Positions 44,931 to 55,309 are shown, counted from the first letter of the stretch. The stretch: 64,000 bases of DNA from an uncultured Rhodopila sp. (GCF_903915725.1 NZ_CAIWTY010000061.1:1-64000); one strand, 5' to 3'. Made by a program: numbers and translations. The notes: generated by a model not told the origin, from the sequence alone.

Positions 44931-47225
44931 TCAAGCGACATTCTCCCCCGCCGTCAGCAGCACATGCACCCGATCCACCAGATCCACCGCCCGGATCGGC
45001 TTCCTCAGCAACACGATCTTCCCGGTCACGTTCGATCCCAGCGCCAGCGCGATGCCGTCGCCCGAATACCCCGTTAGCAGGACCGCCGGCAGATAGGGGC
45101 GCCGCTGCTGCGCCGCGTGGATCAACGCGAGGCCATCCATCCCCGGCATCGAAAAGTCCGACACCAGCAGATCCACCGCTTCGCCGGCATCGAGCAGCGC
45201 CAGCGCCTCGGCACCGTTCGAGGCGGTCAGAATGCTGAACCCCTCGTCCCCCAACTGTTCGGCCAGCACGTCCCGCACCAGCCTCTCGTCGTCCACCAGC
45301 AGCAACCGGGTCGCCGCCGCCGGTGCGACCGGTACGGCAGCAGGCGGGGCCGCGTGCGGGACATCGACGGCATCCGCCTGCGGCAGCCAGAGCGTCACCG
45401 TGGTGCCGTGCCCGGGACTGCTTTCGACGAGCACCCCGCCGCCCGACTGCGCCGCGAACCCCTTCACCATGGCCACCCCGAGGCCGGTGCCTTCGCCCGA
45501 ATTCTTGGTGGTGAAGAACGGCTCGCCAACATGCAGCAGCGTGTCGGCATCCATCCCGGTCCCGGTGTCGGCGACGGTCAGCCGGATATAGCGGCCCGGC
45601 GCCAGGCCGGCCGGATGTGCGGGAGCATCCGCCTCGATGCTTTCCGCCGCGGCCCTTAGCGTCAAGGCGCCACCGTCCCGCATGGCGTCGCGGGCGTTGG
45701 TGGCCAGGTTCACCAGCGCGGTTTCAAGCTGTCCCTTGTCGGCCAGAATGTGCGCGATCCCCGGTTCGGCAAACACCGACACCTCCGTGCCCGCACCCAG
45801 CGTATGCGCGAGCAGTTCCCGCAGCCCCGCCAGCAGCGCATCGGTATCGATCGCCACGGCGCGCAGGTCGCCGCGACGGCCGAAGGCCAACAGCCGGCGC
45901 GTGACCGAGGCGCCGCGTGCCGTCGCTTCAAGGGCCAGGCGGACCAGACGGTTGGTGCGCTGGCGGCCCTTGGATTCGCGTTCGATCAGCAGCACCGCGC
46001 CCTCCACCGCCTGCAGCACGTTGTTGAAGTCGTGCGCGACGCCGCCGGCAAGCTGCCCCAGCGCCTGCATGCGTTCGGCCTGCGCCGCCCGCGCCTGCGC
46101 CGCCTCGCGCGCCGCGACCTCCTCGCTGACCCGCTTTTCGAGACCCGTATTCAGCCGCCGCAGTTCGGCCTCGCGCTCGTTCAGCGCCGCCACCATGCCG
46201 TCGAGCGCTGTGCCGAGCCGCCCGAACTCGCTGCGTTCCCCGCCCAGGCCGGTGCGGGACCCGAGATTGCCGCCACGCCAGCTCTCCGCCGCCCCTATGA
46301 GCTGGCTTATCGGCCGGCCGATAAGGCGCGCGCCAAGCAGCGCGGCCGTCGCCAGCGCCAGGATGATGCCGAGCACGATCAATACCGGGCCGACCCAATT
46401 CGCCCGCGCAAGGGCGGCGAAGGTGATGTCCCGGTCGAGTGCGACCCTGATGCTCAAGCCCTTCGGATCGACCGCCAGCGGGGAGAACGCGACGATGACC
46501 GGGCGGCCCTTATCCAGGCTTTTCATCTCGGCGAACCCGACTTCGGTTCCGTCAAGCAGGAAGTGGTTACCGCCGGGTGCCTGCGTGCCCGAGAAGCGCG
46601 CCTGGCCGGGGCGCCGCACCAGGATGGTGCCATTGCGATCGGTTATCGTCACGATGGCGCCCGCCGGCAGGCTTAGTCGCTCGACCTGCTCCGACAGCCA
46701 GCCGATGTTGAGCGCGAGGACGGCCACGCTGATAATCGTACCGTTTTTATTGGCGACACGTTTGGCGACGTGGATCGCCGGCTGTCCGGTGCCGCGGCCA
46801 ATCGTGTAATCGCCGATGGCGAAGTCTCCGGTCCGCAGCGCCTCGCTGAAATAGGGCCGATCGGCTCCGTTGATCGATGGGTCCGGGAGGTGGGCCGCGC
46901 ACGAGATGCGGCCGTCCGGGCTGACGATGAGCGCGTTGTTGTAGCGGGGCGACCCCTCGACCAGATCGGCCAGCAGACGGTTGCACCGCTCGGTGTCACC
47001 GTCCTGCACCGCCGGGGTGGCGGCGATGGCGTTCAGCACCTGCTCGGCGCCCTCAATGATTCTGTGCTGCTCGTCGCTGACGAGGCGCACCAGGCTGAGC
47101 GCTTCATCCTTGACGAGTTGCGCGCGGATATTGCGCGCTTCGCGCTCGGAGTAGATCTGGAAGCCGAGCGCCGGCAGCATGGCGACCGACATGACCAGCA
47201 GCAGCCGCGTAAGGAGGCGTTTCAT
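44931..47225 (-). CDS. Hybrid sensor histidine kinase (dCache-like, HAMP, HisKA, HATPase, REC)
   Basis: 764 residues. The first membrane segment is at about 5-22 and a periplasmic dCache-like sensor at about 30-275 (NNALIVSPDGRISCAAHLPD; INGADRPYFSEAL). The second membrane segment is at about 280-300, followed by HAMP. The phospho-accepting histidine is in LAGGVAHDFNNVLQAVEGAV. The ATP site has NLATNARDAM, ADTGTGMD and GEGTGLGVAMVKGF. A C-terminal receiver (about 640-764) has LLLVDDERLVRD, the aspartate in LLVSDFSMPGMDGL, and the lysine in LLRKPI. It resembles NtrB-like hybrids of alphaproteobacteria. An FNR-type box lies 86 bases upstream. Confidence 0.92.
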   Translation of the reverse strand: MKRLLTRLLLVMSVAMLPALGFQIYSEREARNIRAQLVKDEALSLVRLVSDEQHRIIEGAEQVLNAIAATPAVQDGDTERCNRLLADLVEGSPRYNNALIVSPDGRISCAAHLPDPSINGADRPYFSEALRTGDFAIGDYTIGRGTGQPAIHVAKRVANKNGTIISVAVLALNIGWLSEQVERLSLPAGAIVTITDRNGTILVRRPGQARFSGTQAPGGNHFLLDGTEVGFAEMKSLDKGRPVIVAFSPLAVDPKGLSIRVALDRDITFAALARANWVGPVLIVLGIILALATAALLGARLIGRPISQLIGAAESWRGGNLGSRTGLGGERSEFGRLGTALDGMVAALNEREAELRRLNTGLEKRVSEEVAAREAAQARAAQAERMQALGQLAGGVAHDFNNVLQAVEGAVLLIERESKGRQRTNRLVRLALEATARGASVTRRLLAFGRRGDLRAVAIDTDALLAGLRELLAHTLGAGTEVSVFAEPGIAHILADKGQLETALVNLATNARDAMRDGGALTLRAAAESIEADAPAHPAGLAPGRYIRLTVADTGTGMDADTLLHVGEPFFTTKNSGEGTGLGVAMVKGFAAQSGGGVLVESSPGHGTTVTLWLPQADAVDVPHAAPPAAVPVAPAAATRLLLVDDERLVRDVLAEQLGDEGFSILTASNGAEALALLDAGEAVDLLVSDFSMPGMDGLALIHAAQQRRPYLPAVLLTGYSGDGIALALGSNVTGKIVLLRKPIRAVDLVDRVHVLLTAGENVA

Positions 47226-47612
47226 TCGGCTGCTCGCTCCCTCCGCGCCGCAAGTTCTACGGTATTACCCCGCATTGTCATGGTCTTGCGTTGGTTTGCG
47301 GCCAGCGGCTTTGATCTGGATCAAATGCGTGAGCCGACTTAGTTACATTCAAAAGCAATCAGGCCACGATACGGTCGCGGCGAAACGGCCCGCCGGCGTG
47401 TTGACCCTGACGGCATTCAGCCGCCGGGCCGCGGTCCGAGGTTGTTCCCCCGGAGGCTACCTGCCGGGATAATTACAAACTCTTGCGAAAAAACAACAGT
47501 ATGAGTATCGTTTCGGCCATCCGGTGATGGTTGGCTTTGTCGCCGCCGCCAGGGCAATGGCCGGCGACACTGGGTCGGAAGCAGGCCTTGCGGGAACTGG
47601 CTTGCTCGTTGA
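47226..47612. other. 387-base divergent promoter region of two kinases
   Basis: Separates the start of the kinase at 47225 from that at 47613. It contains the FNR/FixK-type palindrome at 47311-47324, and an AT-richer patch at about 47485-47515 closer to the rightward gene. No gene inside. Confidence 0.5.
47311..47324. promoter_or_regulatory. FNR/FixK-type binding site
   Basis: TTGATCTGGATCAA is an exact match to the FNR/FixK/Anr consensus TTGAT-N4-ATCAA. Its centre is about 92 bases before the leftward kinase start. A promoter activated from a -41.5 site would begin transcription near 47276, with a CATGACAAT-like -10 region suitably placed. That suggests oxygen-responsive expression of one or both kinases. 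Confidence 0.6.
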
Positions 47613-50600
47613 TTGACGCCGGGACGGAGCTTGGGGCCTTTGGACGTGCAGGACCATCATCACGATGGCGAGCCATTCGGCCGGGGACTGCCGCGGCGGT
47701 TCGGGACGATCCTGGTATCCTGGCTGATCGCCGTCGCAAGCCTGATCGCCGTCGGCGTACTCGCCAAACACGTTGACGATCTCTCCGCGGTCTTGCGGGA
47801 TGCGCGGGCCGGTATCGCGGGGACCCAAACCGCGGATGGCACGCCAGCGGTGGTCCGGACCGCGGAAGTCGCACGAGTGCTGAACATCCTGTTTGTCATG
47901 CCGCTCGACAAGGATGCCCGCAGCCAGACGCAGATGGAAGACGGGCTTGATGACGAGATCGGATTCCGCGCCGGCAACAGCAACGTCTTCTTCGAGTTTC
48001 TTGATGGTGCCCGTCTGGAGGCGGCGGATGCCGACATCTGGATACGGACCCTCGTCGGCAGCAAATACGGCAAGATCCGCTTTGACGTTGTCGTCGGCGT
48101 GTCGTGGCCGGGCGCCAGCGCGGTGGCCCGCAGCCGCGAGGTGTTTCCCGCCGCGAGACGGATCTACGCGGATGTGCTTCCCGATTGGGTCGCTCCGCTG
48201 ACCAAGCTCGACGACGGCGGGGAGTTTCAGGTCTCCCGCTTCGATTATGCACGGTCCATCAAAGAGGCATTGGTGCTGACCGGCGCCAGCAAGATTTATC
48301 TCACCGGCGACATCCACAACGCGTTCGGGCGGCTCGAACTGGCGGCGTTCCGGAACGCGCTGGTCAGCATTCCCGGGCCGATCACGGTTGAAGACCTGAC
48401 CGCGGTGTCGTTCAAGGACCTGCTGGCGCAAGCGCCAACCCTGCCGGCCGGGTCTTTGATTTATTCCCTGCTGATTTTCAATGATGGCTCCGGCGGCTCG
48501 ATACGGCCGCCGGCCGCCGACGCCCGGCTGGCTGAACTCGCATCGGTGCCGGTGTTCAGCCAGTGGGAATCGCATCTCGGCGGCGGCATCGTCGGCGGTT
48601 ACATGCTCAGTCATGAGTTGGTTGGCCGCAGCATCGGCGCCCTTATCCTCGGGCATGCGCCCCCGCCGGAAGGCAACCTCCGCTCGAGCTACGACTGGCG
48701 TCAACTGGAGCGTTGGCACCTGACCGGGGCCACGCTTCCCGCGGGTGCCACCATCCGCCACCGCATCCCGAGCGCATGGGTGTTATACCGTTCCGCGATC
48801 CTCAGCATCGCGACAATCATCGTCCTGCTGGCGGTGCTGCTGGTTCTGCTCGCCCGCCTGGCCTGGCAGCGAAACGTGGCGCTGGGGAAGCTCGCCGCCG
48901 AGCGGGCCGCGCTGGCCAGGCGCGTGGAGGAGCGCACGGCGGATCTGACGCTCGGGCAACAGAGCCTCGCCGAACTGGTGACGTTCAACGAGACGATCCT
49001 GCAATCGTCCCCGGTGGCAATGGCCGTCTACCTGGACGACGGCACCTGCATCGTCGCCAACGAAGCTTACCTCCACCTTGTCGGCACATCACGAGACGAG
49101 ATGCTGTCTCGGAACTTCCGCGAGATCGAATCCTGGCGAGACGCGGGGCTGTCGGATTGCTGCCTGGCCAGCCTGGCGACAAAGCGCCGGCAGCAGACCG
49201 AGCTCCACGTCACATCGCTCGCCGGCAAGGAGGTCTGGTGCGACTGTCTGATCCTGCCCATACGGATGCGCGGCCAGGATCACCTGCTGATCCAGTTCTT
49301 TGACCTGACCGAACGGAAGGAGACCGAGCGGCAGGTGAATGAGGCCCGTCATCAGGCGGAGGTCGCCAACCGGTCCAAGTCCTCGTTCCTCGCCATGATG
49401 AGCCACGAGATCCGCACGCCGATCACCGGCGTGATCGGTATGGCGGACCTCCTGTCGCTGACCATGCTGGATGCGGTTCAGCGTTCGTATCTCGATACCA
49501 TGCAGGCTTCGGCCAAGACCCTGCTGACTGTCCTCAACGATATTCTCGACTATTCGAAGATCGAAGCCGATCGGCTGACTCTGGACCGGGTTTGCTTCGA
49601 TGTGGTCGCGGTTGCGGCTGAAACGGCTCGCCTGTTCGGCCCCCCGGCTGAACAGAATGATTGCGCCCTCACGCTCGATACCGGCGGGGCCGAGCGGATG
49701 CTGGTCATCGGCGACCCGACCCGCATCAGGCAGGTCCTGGGCAACCTTGTCAGCAACGCCGTGAAGTTCACCAGGAACGGCAAGATCGCCATCCGGCTCC
49801 GTCAGGAGCAGGCCGGAAACGATTTGCGCCTGCGGTTCGAGGTCGAAGATACCGGAATCGGCCTGTGCGCCGCCGAAATCGGGCGCTTGTTCAAACCCTT
49901 CGCACAGGCCGACGCCGGCACGACCCGCAAGTTCGGCGGCACCGGCCTCGGGCTGGCGATCAGCAAACGCCTTGTCGAGCTGATGGACGGAGATATCGGC
50001 GCCACCGGCCGGCCTGGCGAGGGCGCGATGTTCTGGTTCACCTGCCTCGTGCAACCAGGCAATGAAGCCGATCTTCCGGCCGCCGCGCCGCCCCTGCCGG
50101 TTGCCCGGCCGTTGCAGGTCCTGGTTGCCGAAGACAATGCGATCAACGGCATGATCGTGAAGGTGGGCCTCGAACAGCGCGGCCATCACGTTACCCTGGT
50201 CAGGAACGGCCAGCAGGCGGTCTATGCGGCGGCCGCCGAACGCTACGACATCATCCTCATGGACATGCAGATGCCGGTCATGGACGGCATCGAAGCGACG
50301 CTTCGGATCAGGGCGTTGCCGGTGCCTCTAAGCGACGTCCCGATCGTCGCGCTGACGGCAGATGCGGTCAGGGAACACCGAGAGGCTTACATGCAGGCGG
50401 GACTGAGCGATTTCCTGACCAAGCCGATCGAGTGGCACGAGGTGGAGGCGGTGCTCGCCCGCCGCGATCCGGCGCGGACAAGACGGTCCGGCGCCGATTT
50501 AGGCGGCAGCTCGGAGTTCGCTGTCATCAACAGGAAGCAACTGCTGGAAATCCGGGACATGGTGCCGCCCCCGGTGTTTGCCGAGCTGCTGGCCGAAATG

Positions 50601-50897
50601 GCCGGTCAAACCGACGACAGCCTTGCCAGGATGCGGGCAGCGATCGGTCGTCCAGACCTGCCCGACATCAGGAGCATCGCTCATGGCGTCAAAGGCGTTT
50701 GCCTTCAATTCGGTGCCGAACGGGCCGCCGCGGCCGCTCATGAAGTCGAGGTGTCTCAAACGCTGGACGGTGCAGCCACTCGGCTTCAGGACCTTCAAAA
50801 AGCGGTTCATGAACTGACGGAGGAAATCGAACGGGACTGGTGCGATCGGCCAGCCATCACACCGGTGTCCGAAGGGAAAGTCGGCCCTTCTTCCTAA
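47613..50897 (+). CDS. Hybrid histidine kinase with ABC-type binding sensor, PAS, REC and Hpt
   Basis: About 1094 residues; the start is uncertain (TTG 47613 or GTG 47646). A membrane segment at about 35-50 leads into a periplasmic ABC substrate-binding-like sensor (about 80-385; [20 protein letters not shown]). A second membrane helix is near 395-415, then coiled coil and PAS (about 455-570). HisKA has the histidine in [20 protein letters not shown]. HATPase motifs are NLVSNAVKF and [16 protein letters not shown]. The receiver's aspartate is in [14 protein letters not shown]. The terminal Hpt histidine is in [21 protein letters not shown] full internal phosphorelay. No partner regulator is adjacent. 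Confidence 0.9.
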   Translation: MTPGRSLGPLDVQDHHHDGEPFGRGLPRRFGTILVSWLIAVASLIAVGVLAKHVDDLSAVLRDARAGIAGTQTADGTPAVVRTAEVARVLNILFVMPLDKDARSQTQMEDGLDDEIGFRAGNSNVFFEFLDGARLEAADADIWIRTLVGSKYGKIRFDVVVGVSWPGASAVARSREVFPAARRIYADVLPDWVAPLTKLDDGGEFQVSRFDYARSIKEALVLTGASKIYLTGDIHNAFGRLELAAFRNALVSIPGPITVEDLTAVSFKDLLAQAPTLPAGSLIYSLLIFNDGSGGSIRPPAADARLAELASVPVFSQWESHLGGGIVGGYMLSHELVGRSIGALILGHAPPPEGNLRSSYDWRQLERWHLTGATLPAGATIRHRIPSAWVLYRSAILSIATIIVLLAVLLVLLARLAWQRNVALGKLAAERAALARRVEERTADLTLGQQSLAELVTFNETILQSSPVAMAVYLDDGTCIVANEAYLHLVGTSRDEMLSRNFREIESWRDAGLSDCCLASLATKRRQQTELHVTSLAGKEVWCDCLILPIRMRGQDHLLIQFFDLTERKETERQVNEARHQAEVANRSKSSFLAMMSHEIRTPITGVIGMADLLSLTMLDAVQRSYLDTMQASAKTLLTVLNDILDYSKIEADRLTLDRVCFDVVAVAAETARLFGPPAEQNDCALTLDTGGAERMLVIGDPTRIRQVLGNLVSNAVKFTRNGKIAIRLRQEQAGNDLRLRFEVEDTGIGLCAAEIGRLFKPFAQADAGTTRKFGGTGLGLAISKRLVELMDGDIGATGRPGEGAMFWFTCLVQPGNEADLPAAAPPLPVARPLQVLVAEDNAINGMIVKVGLEQRGHHVTLVRNGQQAVYAAAAERYDIILMDMQMPVMDGIEATLRIRALPVPLSDVPIVALTADAVREHREAYMQAGLSDFLTKPIEWHEVEAVLARRDPARTRRSGADLGGSSEFAVINRKQLLEIRDMVPPPVFAELLAEMAGQTDDSLARMRAAIGRPDLPDIRSIAHGVKGVCLQFGAERAAAAAHEVEVSQTLDGAATRLQDLQKAVHELTEEIERDWCDRPAITPVSEGKVGPSS

Positions 50898-51003
50898 ACG
50901 TGCACCGTACCGGCCCCGCTTAGGTTTAATACCAGTCCGCGTTGATGTGGACTCTCCGGCGCCGCCATCTCGTCAAGGCCTTGCCCCGCCTTGCCCGCGT
51001 TTC

Positions 51004-51121
51004 GACGCAGAGCGCGCAGAGCGGAGCGCAGAGGCCGCAGAGAAAAAATCATATCAATCCTAAAATACAACCGGAATAAAATTACCTCTGCGCACTGTGC
51101 GCCCCGCTCTGCGCGCTACCA
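51004..51121. repeat. Inverted repeat of CGCAGAG-rich arms
   Basis: The left arm (about 51008-51042) and right arm (about 51086-51121) pair imperfectly over about 33 bases: GCGCGCAGAGCGG on the left, its exact complement CCGCTCTGCGCGC on the right. The loop between is strikingly AT-rich (51043-51085). A MITE-like or structured RNA element is possible. Confidence 0.65.
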
Positions 51122-51158
51122 TGCAAATGCCCGGCGCGGCACGTGCCGCTGGACGTCA

Positions 51159-51360
51159 TGGCGGGCGCAGGCCCCATAGGCGTTAAAATAGTGCCGCGGC
51201 TGCTGCGTTTGTCCCCCCGTCATGGTGCGCGAAGCCGCACCATCCATGCCTTGCGGTGCGTGCCGCAGCAAAGGCGTGGATGCCGACCTTCGTCGGCATG
51301 ACAGGGGGAGCGGCAACCGCCGGCCGCTATTTTAACGCGTATGGGGCGCAGGCCCGCCAC
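51159..51360. repeat. Composite inverted repeat enclosing a palindromic element
   Basis: The arms CCCCATAGGCGTTAAAATAG (51172-51191) and CTATTTTAACGCGTATGGGG (51326-51345) are complementary with two mismatches, and TGGCGGG/CCCGCCA extends them outward. Copy D of the dispersed palindrome lies exactly in the middle. The nested symmetry suggests a non-autonomous mobile element. Confidence 0.65.
51212..51309. repeat. Dispersed palindromic element, copy D
   Basis: Outer arms TCCCCCCGTCATG / CATGACAGGGGGA pair with one mismatch. Inner hairpins are GGTGCG...CGCACC on the left and GCCGAC-CTTC-GTCGGC on the right. The central stem pairs CATCCATGCCTT with AAGGCGTGGATG. Confidence 0.75.
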
Positions 51361-51421
51361 CCACGCCTTGGCTCGCGTCATCACCGCGAGGCGTGGATGG
51401 TGGCCCTTCGGCCACCATGAC
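51345..51421. repeat. Dispersed palindromic element, copy E
   Basis: The central stem pairs CCACGCCT with AGGCGTGG. The right hairpin is GGTGGCC-CTTC-GGCCACC followed by ATGAC. The left hairpin is partly shared with the neighbouring composite inverted repeat. Confidence 0.7.
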
Positions 51422-51663
51422 GTCTGCAGCAACGCCGACACCATTTGCCGTCATCGCGGTGCCGGCGGCCGCCGCTGGTCGGCTCTGCGTCGCAACGCGG
51501 TGGGAAAACAAAGGTCTGCGCGGAGAAAGCGCACTACAGGCTTAGTGGCGCGCCATGGCCCCGAGGCCGCGACCGAAAGCCTGCGCGCCCTAGGTAAGCG
51601 CCCATGCGGACAAATCGGACCATGGCCTCAGCAGTCGCCAACCCGAAGCCTCAGCCGATACGA

Positions 51664-51864
51664 TCAGGCGCTGGCCAATACCTGCCGAAGGCCGGTTTGC
51701 CGCAGTTCCCCGATCGCTGCGCGGACGTTCTGCCAACGGTCCAGCCCGGCCCGGTCGCCGGCCAGCCGGGCCTCGGCGATTCGCTCCGCCACCACCGCCT
51801 GGGCCCGCAAACCGTGCACGCTCATGATATGGCGCGCGATCAGCTTGTTTTCATATGCGAGCAT
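51664..51864 (-). CDS. Small basic helical protein (66 residues)
   Basis: Reads MLAYENKLIARHIMSVHGLR, then AQAVVAERIAEARLAGDRAG, then LDRWQNVRAAIGELRQTGLR and a short tail. It is strongly helical and amphipathic, with no signal peptide. AAGGAGGG lies 5 bases before this ATG, one of the best ribosome binding sites in the window, which overrides a longer frame to 51948. No family recognised. Followed by nothing on the strand; the ankyrin-like gene lies 94 bases upstream. Confidence 0.7.
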   Translation of the reverse strand: MLAYENKLIARHIMSVHGLRAQAVVAERIAEARLAGDRAGLDRWQNVRAAIGELRQTGLRQVLASA

Positions 51865-51958
51865 GTCAGCCCTCCTTGCTTCCGTGATGCCAGGCGACAT
51901 GGGACGGGCGGGCTGCGATCTCCAGTCATTTGTCCGAATTGTAACCATCGTCCCGCCC

Positions 51959-52600
51959 TCAATTCGTTGCGGAATGCGGATCGAAACCGAGGAACCCGGC
52001 GCTCGGCAGCGGCGTGCCTCCGTCGTTGGCGAACAGCTTCGGCGTCGCGATTGGCTTCACCGCCACGGGTGCCGGTCCGCGCGCGATGCCGGGCTTCGGC
52101 TTCGCCTCCCGCGCAAGCTTCTTCGACGGGGTGGCGTCCGGCGTTTTGTGCGCCATCGCGCGTGAGCCGCGGCCGGCATCCTCGCCGCGCATCGACAACA
52201 GCAGGAAGGAGATGTCGTTGCGCCCGAGATCGACCGACAACTCCATCGGTGTCATCCCCAGCACATTGACGCCGTCCAGATCGGCGCCGCGAGTGAGCGC
52301 ATCCCGCGCCGAGCCGATGTCGCCGCGGTTGATCGCGTCGAACAGAGCCTCCGTCGGCGGCATGTCGGCCGTCGGGCGCGAGGCCGGGGCGGCCGGTGCG
52401 CGCGCCCGGGCTCCCGGCAACACGTCCGGCGCGGCTTCCGGTGGCTTTTCAGCCGCGCCCTGGGTGGCTGTGCGCTTGCCGATGCTGCTCACGCCCGGGC
52501 CGGATGCAGGCATCTGCGCCAACGCGGCGGAAACCGAGACCACGCCGAGCGTGATACCGAAACCCAGCGCGGCAAGGCGCTTCCCGGCGGTCTTGTTCAT
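51959..52600 (-). CDS. Exported ankyrin-repeat-like protein
   Basis: 213 residues from MNKTAGKRLAALGFGITLGV, a signal peptide cleaved near SAALAQ. A Pro/Ala-rich low-complexity linker covers about 35-85. One to two ankyrin-type repeats follow: ALFDAINRGDIGSARDALTR and LGMTPMELSVDLGRNDISFL (about 90-140). A basic Ala/Lys/Pro tail ends it. Likely periplasmic, a protein-protein contact module. An ATG four codons earlier is an alternative start. Function unknown. Confidence 0.8.
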   Translation of the reverse strand: MNKTAGKRLAALGFGITLGVVSVSAALAQMPASGPGVSSIGKRTATQGAAEKPPEAAPDVLPGARARAPAAPASRPTADMPPTEALFDAINRGDIGSARDALTRGADLDGVNVLGMTPMELSVDLGRNDISFLLLSMRGEDAGRGSRAMAHKTPDATPSKKLAREAKPKPGIARGPAPVAVKPIATPKLFANDGGTPLPSAGFLGFDPHSATN

Positions 52601-52732
52601 GGCGGAGTCCATCAGTGGATCAATTGATCGGGCTTCTAGCAGTGAATGCTTCGATCCGTCGATATGATTAGACTTGTCAGGTATGATCGTTGCGCGCGCA
52701 TCGCGCTGATCCCTGCCGGCGCGTGCCGCGGC

Positions 52733-55102
52733 TCACGTCTTCCCCGGCCAGCGCCAGCCCGCGACCTCCGGCATGTCGGCCCCGACGCGCACGATGTATT
52801 GCTCGTGCTCGATCAGCTTGTCGCGCATCGCCTGCTTCACGTAGACGGCCCGCGCGGCCAGCCCCGGCACCCGGTCGATCACGTCGGCCACCAGATGGAA
52901 GCGGTCCAGCCGGTTGCGCACCACCATGTCGAACGGGGTCGTCGTGGTGCCTTCCTCCATGAAGCCGCGGACATGGAAGTTGTCGTGGTTGGTGCGCTTG
53001 TAGACCAGCCGGTGGATCAGGCTCGGGTAGCCGTGATAGGCGAAGATCACCGGCGTGCCGGGCGTGAACAGCGCATCGAAATCCTGCTCCGACAGCCCGT
53101 GCGGATGCTGCGATTTCGGCTGCAGCGTCATCAGGTCCACCACGTTGACCACCCGCACTTTCAGGTCTGGCAGTAACTGCCGCAGCAGATCCGTTGCCGC
53201 CATGACCTCCAGAGTCGGCACATCGCCGGCGCAGCCCATGATCACATCCGGCTCGGAGTCCTGGTCGTTGCTCGCCCACGGCCAGATGCCGATACCCTGG
53301 GTGCAGTGTTTGATCGCGGAGTCCATATCGAGCCATTGCGGCTCCGGCTGCTTGCCGGCAACGATGACGTTGATGCGGTCCCAACTGCGCAGACAGTGAT
53401 CGGTTACAAACAGCAGGGTGTTCGCGTCCGGCGGCAGATACACCCGCACGATGTCGGCCTTCTTGTTGACCACGTGGTCGATGAACCCGGGGTCCTGGTG
53501 GCTGAACCCGTTATGGTCCTGCCGCCAGACATGCGAGGTCAGCAGGTAGTTCAGCGATGAAATGGGCCGCCGCCATGGAATCGCGCGCGAACTCTTCAGC
53601 CACTTGGCGTGCTGGTTGACCATCGAATCGACGATGTGGATGAACGCCTCGTAGCAGGACAGCAGCCCATGCCGACCGGTTAGCAGGTAGCCCTCCAGCC
53701 AGCCCTGGCAGGTGTGCTCGCTGAGAATCTCCATCACCCGCCCGTCCGGGGCGAGGTGGTCGTCATCCGGCACCGTCTCGGCGTCCCACGCCCGGTTGGT
53801 CGCGTCCAGGATGTCGTTCAGCCGGTTGGAGTTGTTCTCGTCCGGCGCGAACACCCGGAAATTGCGGCTGTCGGCGTTGGCCTTCATCACATCGCGCAGG
53901 AACGCCCCCATCACCCGGGTCGATTCCCCGTCCACCGCGCCGGGCGAGGGCACCTTCACCGCATAGTCCCGGTAATCCGGCATCCGCAGCGGCTTCATCA
54001 ACAGCCCGCCATTGCTGTGCGGGTTGGCGCTCATGCGCTTCTCACCCGCCGGGCTGAGGCCGGTGATCGCGTCGATCGGGCGGCCGGCGTCGTCGAACAG
54101 CTCCTCCGGCCGGTAGCTGCGCAGCCACGCGTTCAACAGGCCGAGATGCTCCGGCTTTTCCATGGTGAAGGGCACCTGGTGGGCGCGCCAGTTGCCCTCG
54201 GCCGGCTTGCCATCGACGGTTTTCGGGCCGGTCCAGCCCTTCAGGCTGCGCAAAATGATCATCGGCCAGCGCGGCCGCCCGGGCTTGCCGCCGCGCGCCG
54301 CCTGCTGGATGGCGCGAATGGAATCGAACGCACGGTCCATCGCCGCCGCCATCGCCTGATGCATCGCGTCCGGATCGTGGCCGGCGACCTCGATCGGCTC
54401 GTAGCCGTAGCCATTCATCAGGGCGCGCAGCTCGTCATCCGGAATCCGCGCCAGCACCGTCGGATTGGCGATCTTGTACCCGTTCAGATGCAGGATCGGC
54501 AGCACCGCGCCATCCTGCGCCGCATCGAGGAACTTGTTGCCGTGCCAGGAGGTCGCCAGCGGCCCGGTCTCCGCCTCCCCGTCGCCGATGACGCAGGCGG
54601 CGATCAGGTCCGGATTGTCCAGCACCGCGCCATACGCATGCGACAGCGAATAGCCGAGTTCGCCACCCTCATGGATCGAGCCGGGGGTGTCCGGCGCCGC
54701 GTGGCTGGGAATGCCGCCGGGGAAGGAGAACTGGCGGAACAGGTGGTGCATGCCTTCGGCGTCGCGCGAGACGTTCGGATAGGTCTCGCTGTAGGTGCCC
54801 TCCAGCCAGGTGCTGGCGACAACGCCGGGCGCGCCATGCCCGGGGCCGGCGATGAACAGCACGTTCAGGTCGCGTTCGGCGATGATCCGGTTGAGGTGGA
54901 CATAGAGGAAGTTCAGCCCCGGCGTGGTGCCCCAGTGCCCGAGCAGGCGCGGTTTGACGTGCTCCATCGTGAGCGGCTCGCGCAGCAGCGGGTTGGCCAG
55001 CAGGTAGATCTGCCCGACGGACAGGTAATTGGCCGCGCGCCACCACAGGTTCATGCGCTCGACCTGATCGGCGCTGAGCGGCTTCGCTGTTTGCTGGTCC
55101 AT
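52733..55102 (-). CDS. xfp: Xylulose-5-phosphate/fructose-6-phosphate phosphoketolase
   Basis: 789 residues, standard for the family. The TPP-dependent domain contains [20 protein letters not shown] (about 60-79), [19 protein letters not shown] and the thiamine motif [20 protein letters not shown]. Later blocks are [14 protein letters not shown] and [14 protein letters not shown]. It splits xylulose-5-P or fructose-6-P with phosphate into acetyl phosphate and glyceraldehyde-3-P or erythrose-4-P. The frame could extend to 55207, but ATG 55102 has AGGAG upstream and gives the family start [13 protein letters not shown]. No acetate kinase or phosphotransacetylase gene is adjacent. Confidence 0.97.
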   Translation of the reverse strand: MDQQTAKPLSADQVERMNLWWRAANYLSVGQIYLLANPLLREPLTMEHVKPRLLGHWGTTPGLNFLYVHLNRIIAERDLNVLFIAGPGHGAPGVVASTWLEGTYSETYPNVSRDAEGMHHLFRQFSFPGGIPSHAAPDTPGSIHEGGELGYSLSHAYGAVLDNPDLIAACVIGDGEAETGPLATSWHGNKFLDAAQDGAVLPILHLNGYKIANPTVLARIPDDELRALMNGYGYEPIEVAGHDPDAMHQAMAAAMDRAFDSIRAIQQAARGGKPGRPRWPMIILRSLKGWTGPKTVDGKPAEGNWRAHQVPFTMEKPEHLGLLNAWLRSYRPEELFDDAGRPIDAITGLSPAGEKRMSANPHSNGGLLMKPLRMPDYRDYAVKVPSPGAVDGESTRVMGAFLRDVMKANADSRNFRVFAPDENNSNRLNDILDATNRAWDAETVPDDDHLAPDGRVMEILSEHTCQGWLEGYLLTGRHGLLSCYEAFIHIVDSMVNQHAKWLKSSRAIPWRRPISSLNYLLTSHVWRQDHNGFSHQDPGFIDHVVNKKADIVRVYLPPDANTLLFVTDHCLRSWDRINVIVAGKQPEPQWLDMDSAIKHCTQGIGIWPWASNDQDSEPDVIMGCAGDVPTLEVMAATDLLRQLLPDLKVRVVNVVDLMTLQPKSQHPHGLSEQDFDALFTPGTPVIFAYHGYPSLIHRLVYKRTNHDNFHVRGFMEEGTTTTPFDMVVRNRLDRFHLVADVIDRVPGLAARAVYVKQAMRDKLIEHEQYIVRVGADMPEVAGWRWPGKT

Positions 55103-55177
55103 GTCGGGATTTCTCCTGATTGGTCGGGGCCGGGGCGGGCCGGTAACCGAGACCCGTCCGGTCTGGCGTTTCTCTCT

Positions 55178-55261
55178 CGTCGTGGCCGGCGGAGGCCGGC
55201 CAGCCACGGCACGAACCGCAAGGCGTGGATTGCCTGCCTTCGCCGGCGATCACGATAGTGA
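55178..55261. repeat. Dispersed palindromic element, copy F (degenerate)
   Basis: The left hairpin GTGGCCGGC-GGAG-GCCGGCCAGC is intact. The central AGGCGTGGAT arm pairs only partly with CAGCCACGG, and the right hairpin is weak. It lies upstream of the phosphoketolase gene. Confidence 0.5.
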
Positions 55262-55309
55262 CAGGATGCTAAATGCGCCCGAAGCGTCGCCGGCCAAAGC
55301 TCCCGGGCG

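Larger units (their letters stand above)
50898..51663. other. 766-base repeat-rich spacer
   Basis: No protein-coding frame is convincing. It is occupied by an inverted repeat pair (51004-51121), a composite inverted repeat (51159-51360) and two copies of the dispersed palindrome, annotated separately. The remainder, 51423-51663, shows nothing recognisable. Confidence 0.6.
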
